Positions 28,425-37,285 of a DNA stretch of 64,000 nt are shown here, piece after piece. The notes below the pieces were generated by a model. That model did not search any database, was not told the origin of the DNA, and worked only from the letters and a program-made list of their open reading frames with translations. The position numbers were made by a program, and so were the translations under genes. This DNA comes from Streptomyces sp. NBC_01275 (GTDB lineage Bacteria; Actinomycetota; Actinomycetes; Streptomycetales; Streptomycetaceae). The stretch covers positions 5,394,001 to 5,458,000 of the forward strand of contig NZ_JAPEOZ010000001.1 of NCBI RefSeq assembly GCF_026340655.1, read 5' to 3'. Every line of letters starts with the position of its first letter. Within the stretch, counting starts at the first letter, position 1.

Positions 28425-30029
28425 ATGAGTGCTGCGACAACAGGAAAGAGCCAGGAGACCACGGTGACGGGGGCCCGGCGGCTGCGCGAGCTGTTCGCCC
28501 GCCCCGGCGTGGTACGCATCGTCGGCGCCCACAACCCGCTCGGAGCCCGGCTCGCCGAACGCGCCGGCTTCGACGGCGTCTGGTCCAGCGGCCTCGAGGT
28601 GTCCGCCTCCCAGGGTGTCCCGGACACCGACATCCTCACCATGAGCGAACTGCTGGGCGTGGCCTCGTCCCTGGCCGCCGCGGTCGACGTCCCTGTCGTG
28701 GCCGACTGCGACGCCGGTTACGGGAACGCGCACAACGTGATGAACATGATCCGCCGCTACGAGGCCGCGGGGATCTCGGCGGTGTCCATCGAGGACAAGC
28801 GTTTCCCCAAGGTGAACAGCTTCATTCCAGGACGTCAGGAGCTGGCCCCGACAGGGGAGTTCTGCGGGAAGATCGCCGCCGCGAAGGCCGCCCAGATCGC
28901 CCCCGACCTGATGGTCATAGCGCGTATCGAGGCATTGATCGCCGGCTGGGGCATGGAGGAGGCCCTGCACCGGGGCGAGGCGTACGCGCAGGCCGGTGCC
29001 GACGCGGTGCTCATCCATGCGAAGGGCGACTCCCCGGAACCCGTCCTGGAGTTCCTCGAGCGATGGAACCTGCCGACGCCGGTGGTCGTCGTTCCGACGA
29101 CTTACCACACCATCACCGCCACCGAGCTCGGTGAAGCCGGAGCGAAGATGGTCATCTATGCCAATCACGGGCTGCGGGCGGGTATCACCGCGGTCACCGA
29201 GACCTTCGAGACGATTCTGCGGGACGACCGGACCACCGGCCTCGAGACCCGCATCGCCCCGCTGGCCACGGTTTTCGACCTGCAGGGCATGTCGACGCAG
29301 AAGAAGCACGAGGCCGAGTTCATCACCCCGTTCGAGGCCCGCTCGCGTGCCGTCGTGGTACCGGGAGGCGGACCCGGGAACGTCGGGCTCACGTCCGCGC
29401 TGCTGGAGCACCAGACGTCGGCCCTGCGTCAGTCCGGGATGGAATCGGTGACCCTGGCCATGGCCTCGCCGTTGCCCGGCCGTCCTCCGCAGGACGTGAC
29501 GATCCTCCCCGAGCGCACGGATGCGCCGACCGCCCTGCTGGACCTGCCCGACGCGCCGTCGAGCCACACGGTGGTGCTCTCCGGCGACGCGTTCGTGGCG
29601 AGCGAGCCGCTGCGCCGGCTGATCGCTGCGGGCGCTGACATCGCTGTCCTCGTCGACGTCTCCGCAGGCGCCGAAGCCGCCCGTCGGGCCGATGCGCTGT
29701 CGCTGAGCCTCAGCTCCTCGGCCGGCGGCGCCCGCAGGGTGGCACGCGAGGAGGCCGAGGTCGTCGGGACCGGGAGCCGGGACGCCGACGGAGAGTTCGC
29801 GGGCGCCGCGGCCTTCTCCCCGAGGGGCTTCGCCCTCCTGCGTGAGGTCGCCGAGAAGCGCCGGGCCGACTCCGTGCCCGCGACGCTGGCCGGCCTGATC
29901 ACCGATCTGGTCGCGGCAGGCCACCGGATCCGCGCGGTGGAGATCGGTTCCGGCTGGCTGGAGCTGCGGACGGCCGACGACGTACGGCTCGCGACCGACC
30001 TGCTCTTCGGACAGGGGGCCGGCCGATGA
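28425..30029 (+). CDS. pepM: phosphoenolpyruvate phosphomutase fused to a nucleotidyltransferase-like domain
   Basis: 534 residues. The N-terminal domain (about 15-295) is a PEP mutase with the diagnostic EDKRFPKVNS (123-132); it converts phosphoenolpyruvate to phosphonopyruvate, forming the C-P bond. A C-terminal domain (about 305-534) has the layout of a MobA/PntC nucleotidyltransferase, ending in a GSGWLELRTADD motif. Its nucleotide loop reads VPGGGPGN and lacks the usual Arg and Lys, so it may be degenerate or altered. Fusions of this kind in other bacteria make CMP-activated aminoethylphosphonate. It is the first of three ATGA-coupled genes, with GAGGAGA as ribosome site. Confidence 0.92.
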   Translation: MSAATTGKSQETTVTGARRLRELFARPGVVRIVGAHNPLGARLAERAGFDGVWSSGLEVSASQGVPDTDILTMSELLGVASSLAAAVDVPVVADCDAGYGNAHNVMNMIRRYEAAGISAVSIEDKRFPKVNSFIPGRQELAPTGEFCGKIAAAKAAQIAPDLMVIARIEALIAGWGMEEALHRGEAYAQAGADAVLIHAKGDSPEPVLEFLERWNLPTPVVVVPTTYHTITATELGEAGAKMVIYANHGLRAGITAVTETFETILRDDRTTGLETRIAPLATVFDLQGMSTQKKHEAEFITPFEARSRAVVVPGGGPGNVGLTSALLEHQTSALRQSGMESVTLAMASPLPGRPPQDVTILPERTDAPTALLDLPDAPSSHTVVLSGDAFVASEPLRRLIAAGADIAVLVDVSAGAEAARRADALSLSLSSSAGGARRVAREEAEVVGTGSRDADGEFAGAAAFSPRGFALLREVAEKRRADSVPATLAGLITDLVAAGHRIRAVEIGSGWLELRTADDVRLATDLLFGQGAGR

Positions 30030-31150
30030 GCACGGCGACGGACACGGGCCTTGACGCAGGCGTTGTCGTGAGCCTGCTGCACGACCGGGGCTTCGGCCCG
30101 TTCACCGGAGTGCCCTGCTCGTTCCTCGGTCCGGTCATCACCTGCCTGGAAGCCGAGTACCCGCAGGAGTACATCATCGCCGCGAACGAAGGCGAGGCGG
30201 TCGCCCTCGCGGCGGGCGCCCGACTCGCCGGGCGCAGCCCGGTGGTCATCCTCCAGAACTCCGGCCTGGGCAACACGGTCAACCCGCTCAGTTCGCTCTG
30301 CCACACACTGCGGCTGCCGGTCCTGCTGTTCGTGACCTGGCGCGGCCGTCCCGGCCACCCGGACGAACCCCAGCACGAGCTCATGGGCCGGATCACCCCC
30401 GACATGCTCACCGCCATGGACATCCGGCACGAGGTCCTCCCGGACGATCCCGGACTCCTCGCGGAACGGCTCGACGTGGCGGCGGCGCACATGGCGGCAA
30501 CGGGCCTGCCGTACGCCTTCGTCGTGCCCAAGGGAAGCATCCGCCCCTATCCGAAGCCGGCGTCGGCGGCTCCTGGCCCGTCGCTGATGGCCAGGGCCGA
30601 GGCGATCGGGCATGTGGCGCGGGCCATGGACCAGCGCACCTTGCTCGTGGCCACCACCGGCAAAACCGCGCGGGAGCTGGAACGCGACTGGGACCGTCCG
30701 GAAAACCTCTATGTCGTCGGTTCCATGGGCTGCGCCTCCAGCGTCGCTCTCGGGGTGGCGCTGCACGCTCCCGACCGCCGCGTCGCAGTTCTGGACGGGG
30801 ACGGAGCGGCCCTGATGCGACTCGAGGCGATGGCCGCCATCGGCCGTCTGGCGCATTCCGGACTCTGCCACATCCTGCTCGACAACGAATCCTACGAATC
30901 CACCGGGGGGCAGCCCACCGCTTCGGCGGGCGTGGACTTCGCGGCGATCGCCCGGGCCTGCGGCTATCGGGCCGCCTACGACGTGTCCGATGCGAACGCC
31001 CTGTCGACCGCCGTACGGCGGGCCCAGGAGGAAGGGGGCGCCCAGCTCATCAGGGTCCGTATCGCCCCCGGCTCGGACCCGGGCCTCGGCCGCCCCTCTC
31101 TCTCGCCGCCCGCATCGGCGGCACGATTCGCGGAGGCGATCGCTCGATGA
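30026..31150 (+). CDS. ppd: phosphonopyruvate decarboxylase (ThDP-dependent)
   Basis: 374 residues. The N-terminal motif GPFTGVPCSFLGP and the cofactor glutamate in NEGEAVALAAG (near residue 57) begin the ThDP fold. The Mg/ThDP motif GDGAALM...LDNESYESTGGQ lies in the C-terminal half. It removes CO2 from phosphonopyruvate to give phosphonoacetaldehyde, the step that makes C-P bond formation irreversible. It overlaps both neighbours by ATGA. Confidence 0.92.
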   Translation: MSTATDTGLDAGVVVSLLHDRGFGPFTGVPCSFLGPVITCLEAEYPQEYIIAANEGEAVALAAGARLAGRSPVVILQNSGLGNTVNPLSSLCHTLRLPVLLFVTWRGRPGHPDEPQHELMGRITPDMLTAMDIRHEVLPDDPGLLAERLDVAAAHMAATGLPYAFVVPKGSIRPYPKPASAAPGPSLMARAEAIGHVARAMDQRTLLVATTGKTARELERDWDRPENLYVVGSMGCASSVALGVALHAPDRRVAVLDGDGAALMRLEAMAAIGRLAHSGLCHILLDNESYESTGGQPTASAGVDFAAIARACGYRAAYDVSDANALSTAVRRAQEEGGAQLIRVRIAPGSDPGLGRPSLSPPASAARFAEAIAR

Positions 31151-32262
31151 GCCACAGCACGACGTCCCGGCCGCAGAGACTGGTCCTGATGAATCCGGGA
31201 CCGGTCATCACGGACGACCGGGTCCGCTCGGCCCTGGCCGGCCCCGACATGTGCCATCGCGAGCCGGAGTTCTCCGACCTCCTCACCCGGGTGCGGCACA
31301 AGACCACACTCGTCGCCGGCGGCGATGAACGGCACTCCTCGGTCGTCCTGACCGGATCGGGCACCTCCGCGGTGGAGGCGGCGGTCAGTTCGGCCGTGCC
31401 GGCCCAGGGCGGCCTGCTGGTGCTCGACAACGGTCACTACGGCGAGCGGTTCCATCACATCGCGGCCGCGCACGGCATTCGCAGCCGGCGACTGGACATG
31501 GGCTGGGCCACGTCCCTCGACCTGTCCGCGGTGGAGGACGCACTCGCCGCCGACCCCGCGCTGACCCACGTGGGCGTCGTCCACCACGAGACCAGCAGCG
31601 GCATGCTCAACGACGTGGCCGCCGTGACCCGTATCGCGCACGAACACGGCCGCGAGGTCATCGTGGACGCGGTCAGCAGCATCGGCGCCGAGTCCGTCTC
31701 GCTGGCCGACGACGGCATCGACTGGCTGGCGGGCTCAGCCAACAAATGCCTCGAGGGAGCTCCCGGCCTGGCCTTCGTCTGCGCCGCGCGGCAGGCCTTC
31801 GAGGCTCTCGCGGACGCGCCCCGCAGAAGCTACTACCTCGATCTGTACCGGCACTACACGGCCCAGGCGAAGGCCGCGGCCCCGGCCTTCACCCCGGGAA
31901 TCCCCGCCTTCTACGCCTTCGAGACCGCCCTTGACCTGGTGCTCGCCGAAGGCCCCCGGCGCCGGCACGCCCGGTACGAAGGCCTTGCGCGGCAACTGCG
32001 CTCGGGACTGGAGGAGTTGGGCCTGGACATACTCCTGCCGCCCCACCAGCGGGCCGTCGGGCTCACCGCGGTCCGGATCCCCGAGGCCCTCGACTACACC
32101 GCACTCCACCGCGGCCTGCGTACGGAGGGGTTCGTCATCTACAGCGCCCAGGAGCGGCTGTCCCGGAACTTCTTCCGGCTGTCGACGATGGGGTGCATGA
32201 CGGCGGCGGACGTCGACCGCTTCCTCGTCGCGCTCGCCAGGTTGCTGCCCGGCAAGAACTGA
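31147..32262 (+). CDS. phnW: 2-aminoethylphosphonate transaminase
   Basis: A 371-residue class V PLP aminotransferase. Cofactor Asp174 (VDAVSSIG) and Schiff-base Lys200 (GSANKCLEG) are present, and NPGPV and CHREPEF at the N-terminus match PhnW. Directly after PEP mutase and decarboxylase it should aminate phosphonoacetaldehyde to 2-aminoethylphosphonate, completing a three-gene AEP pathway. Confidence 0.9.
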   Translation: MSHSTTSRPQRLVLMNPGPVITDDRVRSALAGPDMCHREPEFSDLLTRVRHKTTLVAGGDERHSSVVLTGSGTSAVEAAVSSAVPAQGGLLVLDNGHYGERFHHIAAAHGIRSRRLDMGWATSLDLSAVEDALAADPALTHVGVVHHETSSGMLNDVAAVTRIAHEHGREVIVDAVSSIGAESVSLADDGIDWLAGSANKCLEGAPGLAFVCAARQAFEALADAPRRSYYLDLYRHYTAQAKAAAPAFTPGIPAFYAFETALDLVLAEGPRRRHARYEGLARQLRSGLEELGLDILLPPHQRAVGLTAVRIPEALDYTALHRGLRTEGFVIYSAQERLSRNFFRLSTMGCMTAADVDRFLVALARLLPGKN

Positions 32263-32316
32263 CCCGGGCCGGGTGTGGCGGGAGGGTTTCGCGTGTGCCG
32301 TCGCAGACGTCGCAGA

Positions 32317-32346
32317 CGTCGCGGCGCCGAGTACGGCGCCGCGACG
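32317..32346. terminator. bidirectional terminator, 13-bp perfect stem
   Basis: CGTCGCGGCGCCG, loop AGTA, and its exact complement lie between the convergent transaminase and FabH genes. Confidence 0.75.
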
Positions 32347-32371
32347 GGAGACCAGGGCGTGGCGGGGTGCG

Positions 32372-33310
32372 TCAGGGGCAGCGGATGATCTGGCCCGCAT
32401 AGGCCAGTCCGCCGCCGAACGCGAACAGCAGAACCGGTGATCCCTTCCGGATCTCGCCGCGCTCGATGAGCTTGGACAGTGCCAGGGGGATGCTGGCGGC
32501 AGAGGTGTTCCCGGACTCGACGACATCCCGTGCGACCACGGCGTTGACGGCGCCGATCTTCTTGGCGAGCGGCTCGATGATGCGCAGGTTGGCCTGGTGG
32601 AGCACCACTCCGCCCAGTTCCTCGGGCCGCACACCGGCCCGCTCGCACACCTTCAGTGCGACGTCCGGCAGGGTCATGGTGGCCCAGCGGTAGACCGTGA
32701 GCCCTTCCTGGGCGAACTTGTCGGAGGGCGCCTCGATTCGGACGGCCTGGCCCATCTCGGGCACGGAACCCCACACGACCGGGCTGATCTCGGGCTCCTC
32801 GCAGGCCTCCACGACGGCGGCGCCGGCGCCGTCACCGATCAGTACGCAGGTGGTGCGGTCGGTCCAGTCGGTGAAGTCGCTGAGCTTCTCGACCCCGATG
32901 ACGAGGGCGCGCGAAGCACTGCCGGCCTTGAGGCTCTGATCGGCCAGGGCCAGGGCGTGCGGGAATCCGGAGCAGGCCGTGTTGACGTCGAGTGCCGCCG
33001 GAGAGGGGGCCCCGATCCTGGCGGCGACGCGCGCGGCGATGTTCGGCGAGCGGTCCTGGGCGGTGCAGGTGGCCACGATGACCAGGTCGATGTCGGCTGC
33101 GCTGACTCCGGCCCTGTCCAGCGCGTTCGCGGCGGCCTTCTCGGCCATGTCCGAAACGGACTCGTGATCGCCCGCGATGCGACGCGTGCGAATTCCCACC
33201 CGGGTCCGAATCCACTCGTCGCTCGTATCGACCATCATGGCGAGGTCTTCGTTCGTCAGGACCTTGGACGGCTGGTAATGGCCGAAAGAGAGCACGCGAG
33301 ATCCGGTCAT
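32372..33310 (-). CDS. fabH: beta-ketoacyl-ACP synthase III
   Basis: 312 residues. The catalytic triad is complete: Cys113 (NTACSGF), His238 (HQANLRII) and Asn268 (GNTSAAS). It starts chains by joining a short acyl-CoA to malonyl-ACP. Start chosen at ATG 33310 (MTGSRVL). It follows SARP 1 by 25 bases and is probably in the same transcript. A drastically deleted relative of this gene lies at 46754-46897. Confidence 0.9.
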   Translation of the reverse strand: MTGSRVLSFGHYQPSKVLTNEDLAMMVDTSDEWIRTRVGIRTRRIAGDHESVSDMAEKAAANALDRAGVSAADIDLVIVATCTAQDRSPNIAARVAARIGAPSPAALDVNTACSGFPHALALADQSLKAGSASRALVIGVEKLSDFTDWTDRTTCVLIGDGAGAAVVEACEEPEISPVVWGSVPEMGQAVRIEAPSDKFAQEGLTVYRWATMTLPDVALKVCERAGVRPEELGGVVLHQANLRIIEPLAKKIGAVNAVVARDVVESGNTSAASIPLALSKLIERGEIRKGSPVLLFAFGGGLAYAGQIIRCP

Positions 33311-33335
33311 ATGGATTTCCTCATTTCGTCGTTCC

Positions 33336-34136
33336 TCAGGCCGCGAAAGCAACGCTGCTGCTGATGGGGGAATGAATGTCGTCCAGCCACGCATCCCGGG
33401 TGAGGACGGCACGCTGGATCTCCTGCAACCTGGGGCCCGGTTCGATTCCGAGCTCGTCAACCAGCACCCGGCGGATCCGACTGAAGACGGACAGAGATTC
33501 CGCGGTGCGTCCGCTACGGTAGAGCGAGATCATCAGATAGCCGTAGATGGTTTCCCAGGTAGGCTGTTCCTCAGTGAGCGACTGAAGCTCCCCGATCAGT
33601 ACGTTGTGACGCCCCAGGCTGATTTCCAGCTCGAAACGTCGCTCAATCGCGAGCATGCGCCTCTCGTCCAGGCGACGGCCGATGCTGTCGAATGCCGGAA
33701 GGTGTCGCAGATCCTCTACCGCCTGCCCGCGCCAGAGGCCGATGGCGCTGTTCAGGACGTCTGAGGCCTGTTCGGCCCATCCCCTCGCCTGCAGATCGCA
33801 GGCCTGGGAGAAGCGACTTTCGAAAAGGTGCAGGTCCAGGTACTCCTCGGGAAGATCGAGCTGATATCCGGAGGGTACGGTGACGAGGATCGCCGGGTCG
33901 ATGTGCAGTTCTTTGAGGTGCTTCCGCAGCTTGGACACATAAACGTAGAGCGCGGTGGACGCGCTGCGCGGCGGGGTGTCGGCCCACAACGAATCCAGGA
34001 GGCGCCGCGAAGAGACGAAGCTTGCGTTATTGGCGCAGAGATATGCCAGGAGGGCGCGCTGTTTCAGTGCCCAAGGGGTGATACTGATGCCGGCGGAAGT
34101 CTCTATTTCCAGTGGCCCAAGTATTCTGAACATCAT
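33336..34136 (-). CDS. SARP-family transcriptional activator 1
   Basis: A 266-residue small SARP: an OmpR-type winged helix (residues 1-95, starting FRILGPLEI) followed by a bacterial transcriptional activation domain of tetratricopeptide type. No ATPase domain. SARPs bind heptameric direct repeats near the -35 region and switch on antibiotic clusters. A strong pair of such repeats lies 140 bases upstream, so it may regulate itself. Confidence 0.88.
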   Translation of the reverse strand: MMFRILGPLEIETSAGISITPWALKQRALLAYLCANNASFVSSRRLLDSLWADTPPRSASTALYVYVSKLRKHLKELHIDPAILVTVPSGYQLDLPEEYLDLHLFESRFSQACDLQARGWAEQASDVLNSAIGLWRGQAVEDLRHLPAFDSIGRRLDERRMLAIERRFELEISLGRHNVLIGELQSLTEEQPTWETIYGYLMISLYRSGRTAESLSVFSRIRRVLVDELGIEPGPRLQEIQRAVLTRDAWLDDIHSPISSSVAFAA

Positions 34137-34275
34137 TTCTACTCCCCCGTTGACGAGATTCGTATCTCGCCGATGAATACTCCTTGTTGACTAAAACAAT
34201 CCTTGCTTTCCGTGTCGATCAGGGTCAAGTGGACTTGAGGTAGATTTGAGGTTACTGGCGGGTAATTAGCCCTGG

Positions 34276-34293
34276 TTTTAGCGGTGTTTTAGG
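34276..34293 (-). promoter_or_regulatory. candidate SARP box upstream of SARP 1 and fabH
   Basis: Read on the minus strand, CCTAAAA (34293-34287) and GCTAAAA (34282-34276) are 11 bp apart. It is the best-conserved copy in the cluster and suggests autoregulation. Confidence 0.6.
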
Positions 34294-34333
34294 GGGGATG
34301 GTCGAGAGGGTTTGGTGATTCCGGCGCGGTCGA

Positions 34334-35005
34334 TCACGCGACTTCCTGGTGTTCGTTGTAACAATTTGCCGACTCTTGACCGGAGAGCAGCTGGATCTCG
34401 TTCATGATCTCATCCGTGATGAAGCGTCGCGCCTGTGCGCTGCGCACCGACGAATCGTTCTCCGGGAACTGCAGGGGCTGTCCGAAACGGACGGTCACGC
34501 GGCGAATGCGTGGTAGCCGGGCCCCCACAGGTTGAATCCGGTCGCTGCCGAGAATTGCGACGGGGACAACCGGCGCGCCGGTACCGAGAACGAGCCATCC
34601 CACGCCGGTGCGGCCACGGTAGATCCTTCCGTCCCGTGATCGCGTTCCCTCGGGATAGATGCCGAAGGCCTGGCCCCTGTCGAGGATTCTGCGCGCCTCG
34701 TCGAGCGAGGCCTGCGCGGCGCGGTGAGTGCCCCGTTCGACGGGAACGGCGCCCAGCGCCGTGAAGAGCGCCCGCATCATGCGTCCCCTGACGCCATGTC
34801 CCTGGAAATACTCGGATTTGGCCAGGAACGCGACAGGGCGTGGCGCCACCAAGGGAATGATGACGCTGTCGATGAACGAGAGGTGATTCGCGGCCAGGAT
34901 GACGGGCCCGTGGGAGGGCACGTTGTCGCGTCCTTCGATCACGGGCCGGTAGATCATTCGGGCGAGCGGGGCGACCGCTAGTCGCACGACGGCGTGGAGC
35001 AGCAT
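34334..35005 (-). CDS. PlsC-type acyltransferase 2
   Basis: 223 residues; NHLSFID (about 37-43) and EGTRS (about 119-123) give the complete HX4D and glycerolipid-binding blocks of 1-acylglycerol-3-phosphate acyltransferases. It lies 28 bases after the TetR gene in the same direction. Predicted membrane-associated. The acceptor may be a glycerophosphate or, in this locus, a phosphonate-linked alcohol (inference). Confidence 0.85.
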   Translation of the reverse strand: MLLHAVVRLAVAPLARMIYRPVIEGRDNVPSHGPVILAANHLSFIDSVIIPLVAPRPVAFLAKSEYFQGHGVRGRMMRALFTALGAVPVERGTHRAAQASLDEARRILDRGQAFGIYPEGTRSRDGRIYRGRTGVGWLVLGTGAPVVPVAILGSDRIQPVGARLPRIRRVTVRFGQPLQFPENDSSVRSAQARRFITDEIMNEIQLLSGQESANCYNEHQEVA

Positions 35006-35033
35006 GATGTCTCACTTGATGTCAGGGACGGGA

Positions 35034-35663
35034 TCACTTCTGAACGCGGGGTGCGATGTCGAGCGCCTGCAGGGCCAGCGCGACCATTTCGTTCAAGGAA
35101 ACGGGTCCGGCGGCTCTGGCAATGGAGTTGATCAGCCACAAGTGGGTGAAACCCTCCAGTGCGGCCCATAGGACGGCGGTGAGCCGGCTGCTCTCGATTT
35201 CCGAGTGCCAGCATTCGTCCTGTTGCCGGTCCCGCACCAGTTCGACTGCTTTCTCGAACAGGGAGCGGCTCAGCGTGCCGAGTTCCGGATCGCTCTGCAG
35301 GAGCAGATCGTGACGTGCCATCAGCTCGTGAAGTCCGGGGTTGGCCACGCCGAACTCCACGTACGCGAACGCGACTGCTCGGAGTCGCTGTGCCGGCGTG
35401 GCCTGTGCGCCGCACGCGCGCAGTGCGTTGTCGCTGCGGTCCGCCAGCCTCCGGTAGCCCTCGCTGGCAACGGCGGACAGAAGCTCGGCCCTCCCGGAGA
35501 AGTGGCGCAGCGGTGAACCGTGGGACACGCGGGCGCGCCGGGCGATGGCGCGCAGCGACAGTGCCTCGACGCCGCCTTCCGCGACCATGTCCAGCGCGCA
35601 GTCGAGTAGTCGCGCTCGCATTGCATGATGTGCGTCGGATCTCACGTAGACAGTGTCTAGCAT
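35034..35663 (-). CDS. TetR-family transcriptional regulator
   Basis: About 209 residues with an N-terminal helix-turn-helix (LSLRAIARRARVSHGSPLRHFSG) and a ligand domain with a TetR C-terminal fold. The ATG at 35663 lies inside palindromic repeats; a GTG at 35645 would place both palindromes upstream, and neither start has a clear ribosome site, so a leaderless transcript is possible. It probably represses itself and the following acyltransferase. Confidence 0.85.
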   Translation of the reverse strand: MLDTVYVRSDAHHAMRARLLDCALDMVAEGGVEALSLRAIARRARVSHGSPLRHFSGRAELLSAVASEGYRRLADRSDNALRACGAQATPAQRLRAVAFAYVEFGVANPGLHELMARHDLLLQSDPELGTLSRSLFEKAVELVRDRQQDECWHSEIESSRLTAVLWAALEGFTHLWLINSIARAAGPVSLNEMVALALQALDIAPRVQK

Positions 35664-35681
35664 GAGGTAGACGCTGTCTAC
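35647..35681. promoter_or_regulatory. two palindromic operators for the TetR regulator
   Basis: TAGACAGTGTCTA (35647-35659) and GTAGACGCTGTCTAC (35667-35681) share TAGAC-n-GTCTA half-sites. Their centres are 21 bp apart, two helical turns, at the start of the TetR gene, so autoregulation is likely. Confidence 0.7.
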
Positions 35682-35828
35682 AACACCGTCCTGGGGACGG
35701 CTCGGCGCCTTGCCCGGGTATGGGGCACTCGGTCCCCGGCCGGCGGTCGAGGGGGCGGGCGCGCCACCGGCGCCTCCGCCGTTCCGCGCGGGACCAATTC
35801 CGTGGGCGGCACTCGCACACTTCTTTTG

Positions 35829-35846
35829 GCTAAAGCCTGGCTAGCA
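35829..35846 (+). promoter_or_regulatory. candidate SARP box upstream of the plus-strand lipid/phosphonate operon
   Basis: GCTAAAG (35829-35835) and GCTAGCA (35840-35846) are 11 bp apart in the 375-base divergent region 35664-36038. The rest of that region shows only the TetR operators and the AGAGGAAGG ribosome site near 36025. Confidence 0.55.
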
Positions 35847-36038
35847 TTCTGGTTTCACCACCCCTGAACACCCGCTGAAATACGCGTACAAGCGCCAGGA
35901 CCGGGCTTACCGTATCGGCCTCGGAGCGTCTAGATTTCGGTTCGGGAATAACGCGCGTCGATCCCGGACGAAACTCGTGTGCAGTGGAGATCGTTCGGCG
36001 GTCTGTCGTCGACTTCACGGAGAGGAAGGACGGTCCGG

Positions 36039-36554
36039 ATGGCCGATCGCCCCCTGGTACGTTGCGGCAGCGCCCTGGTCGTGTTCGAGGGGACGGGCCG
36101 TCTCCCCTTCCGGAGGGACGGTTCCGGGGAGTGGCGGGCTGACAGCCTGTGGCCCGGTCCTCAGGATGCACAAGCGCTGGAGGAGTATCTGGCCGACGGC
36201 TCCCCCATGCTGATTGTGCTGAACCGGGAACCGGCAGTCGTCTCGCTGACGCCGACAGAGTTCTCCGCACTCCCGCCGGGAATCGGCGAGACCGTCGGAA
36301 CCGATTCCGAGATAATCGACATCGAAATTCCGCGGCTGAACTGGCTGCCGGACTCGCTGCGGGAAAGAGGGCTCCGGCACCTGGCGAACGCTTCCGGGAC
36401 GCTCCGAGAGGTACCCGCGCTGATGCTGCCGCCGTTGCTCCTGGACAACGCCGAGCGGGCGGCCCCGCAGGTGCGTTTTGCAGTGCGGGCGTCGAGCGCC
36501 CCGCTGTACGCCCATCAACTTGAACAGGTCATCTTGCACGTCTTCGCGGACTGA
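36039..36554 (+). CDS. uncharacterised cluster protein
   Basis: 171 residues from the ATG at 36039, which has a good GAGAGGAAGG ribosome site. No membrane segment or signal peptide is visible. The first 80 residues look beta-rich (ALVVFEGTGRLPFRRDG, MLIVLNREPAVVSL), and the C-terminal half is helical. I do not recognise a family. It is the first gene of the operon leading to acyltransferase 3, the hydroxylase, the FAD protein and the exporter. Confidence 0.65.
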   Translation: MADRPLVRCGSALVVFEGTGRLPFRRDGSGEWRADSLWPGPQDAQALEEYLADGSPMLIVLNREPAVVSLTPTEFSALPPGIGETVGTDSEIIDIEIPRLNWLPDSLRERGLRHLANASGTLREVPALMLPPLLLDNAERAAPQVRFAVRASSAPLYAHQLEQVILHVFAD

Positions 36555-36586
36555 GCACACCAGACAGCAGAATCGAGGGGGGTTTT

Positions 36587-37285
36587 ATGTTCAGGAAATT
36601 CGTGAGGGCTGTCCTGTCCCTGTTGATGCGCGTGATATTCCGGCCACGGGTCAGCGGTCTGAACAACATCCCGGCGAGTGGACCGTGCATCATCGCGGCC
36701 AACCACCTGTCGTTCTCCGACCATGTCTTCATCTCGCTCGCCGTGGTGCGCCCGGTGCGTTTCATCGGCAAGGCCGAGCGGCTGACCGGGACGGGAGTCA
36801 AAGGGAGGCTGAGCGCGGCGTTCTTCCGGACGATAGGGATCGTGCCGGTCGAGCGGGACGGCGGCCCCGGGGGTGTGGCCGCTCTGGAACTCGCCCGCGA
36901 GGTCATAGCGGACGGCGAGGTCTTCGGCATTCACCCGGAGGGCACGAGGTCCCCCGACGGCCGGCTCTACCGGGGCCGTACCGGTGTGGGCTGGCTGGCC
37001 ATGGCGACCGGCGCCCCGGTGGTGCCGTGCGGGCTCGTCGGCACCGATCGGGTTCAGCCGCTCGGGCGGCTGCTGCCGAAGATCGTCCGGTTCGACATGC
37101 ACTTCGGTGCTCCGATGACCTTCCCGGAGCACCGCGGCAAAGAGGGGAACCCTCGGCTTCGGCGCAGTGTCACCGATGACGTGATGAAGCAGATCGAGTT
37201 GCTGTCGGGCCTCGAGTACGTCCCCAGGTTCGCCTCGATGCACAAGGACAAGGACAAGACGCCGCTCAAAGAGGGGGCAGCATGA
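36587..37285 (+). CDS. PlsC-type acyltransferase 3
   Basis: 232 residues with NHLSFSD and EGTRS blocks and an N-terminal hydrophobic segment (VLSLLMRVIF). It resembles acyltransferase 1 throughout (LRRSVTD near the end of both), so they are probably duplicates. A Lys-rich tail (KDKDKTPLK) is specific to it. It is coupled to the hydroxylase by ATGA. Confidence 0.85.
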   Translation: MFRKFVRAVLSLLMRVIFRPRVSGLNNIPASGPCIIAANHLSFSDHVFISLAVVRPVRFIGKAERLTGTGVKGRLSAAFFRTIGIVPVERDGGPGGVAALELAREVIADGEVFGIHPEGTRSPDGRLYRGRTGVGWLAMATGAPVVPCGLVGTDRVQPLGRLLPKIVRFDMHFGAPMTFPEHRGKEGNPRLRRSVTDDVMKQIELLSGLEYVPRFASMHKDKDKTPLKEGAA

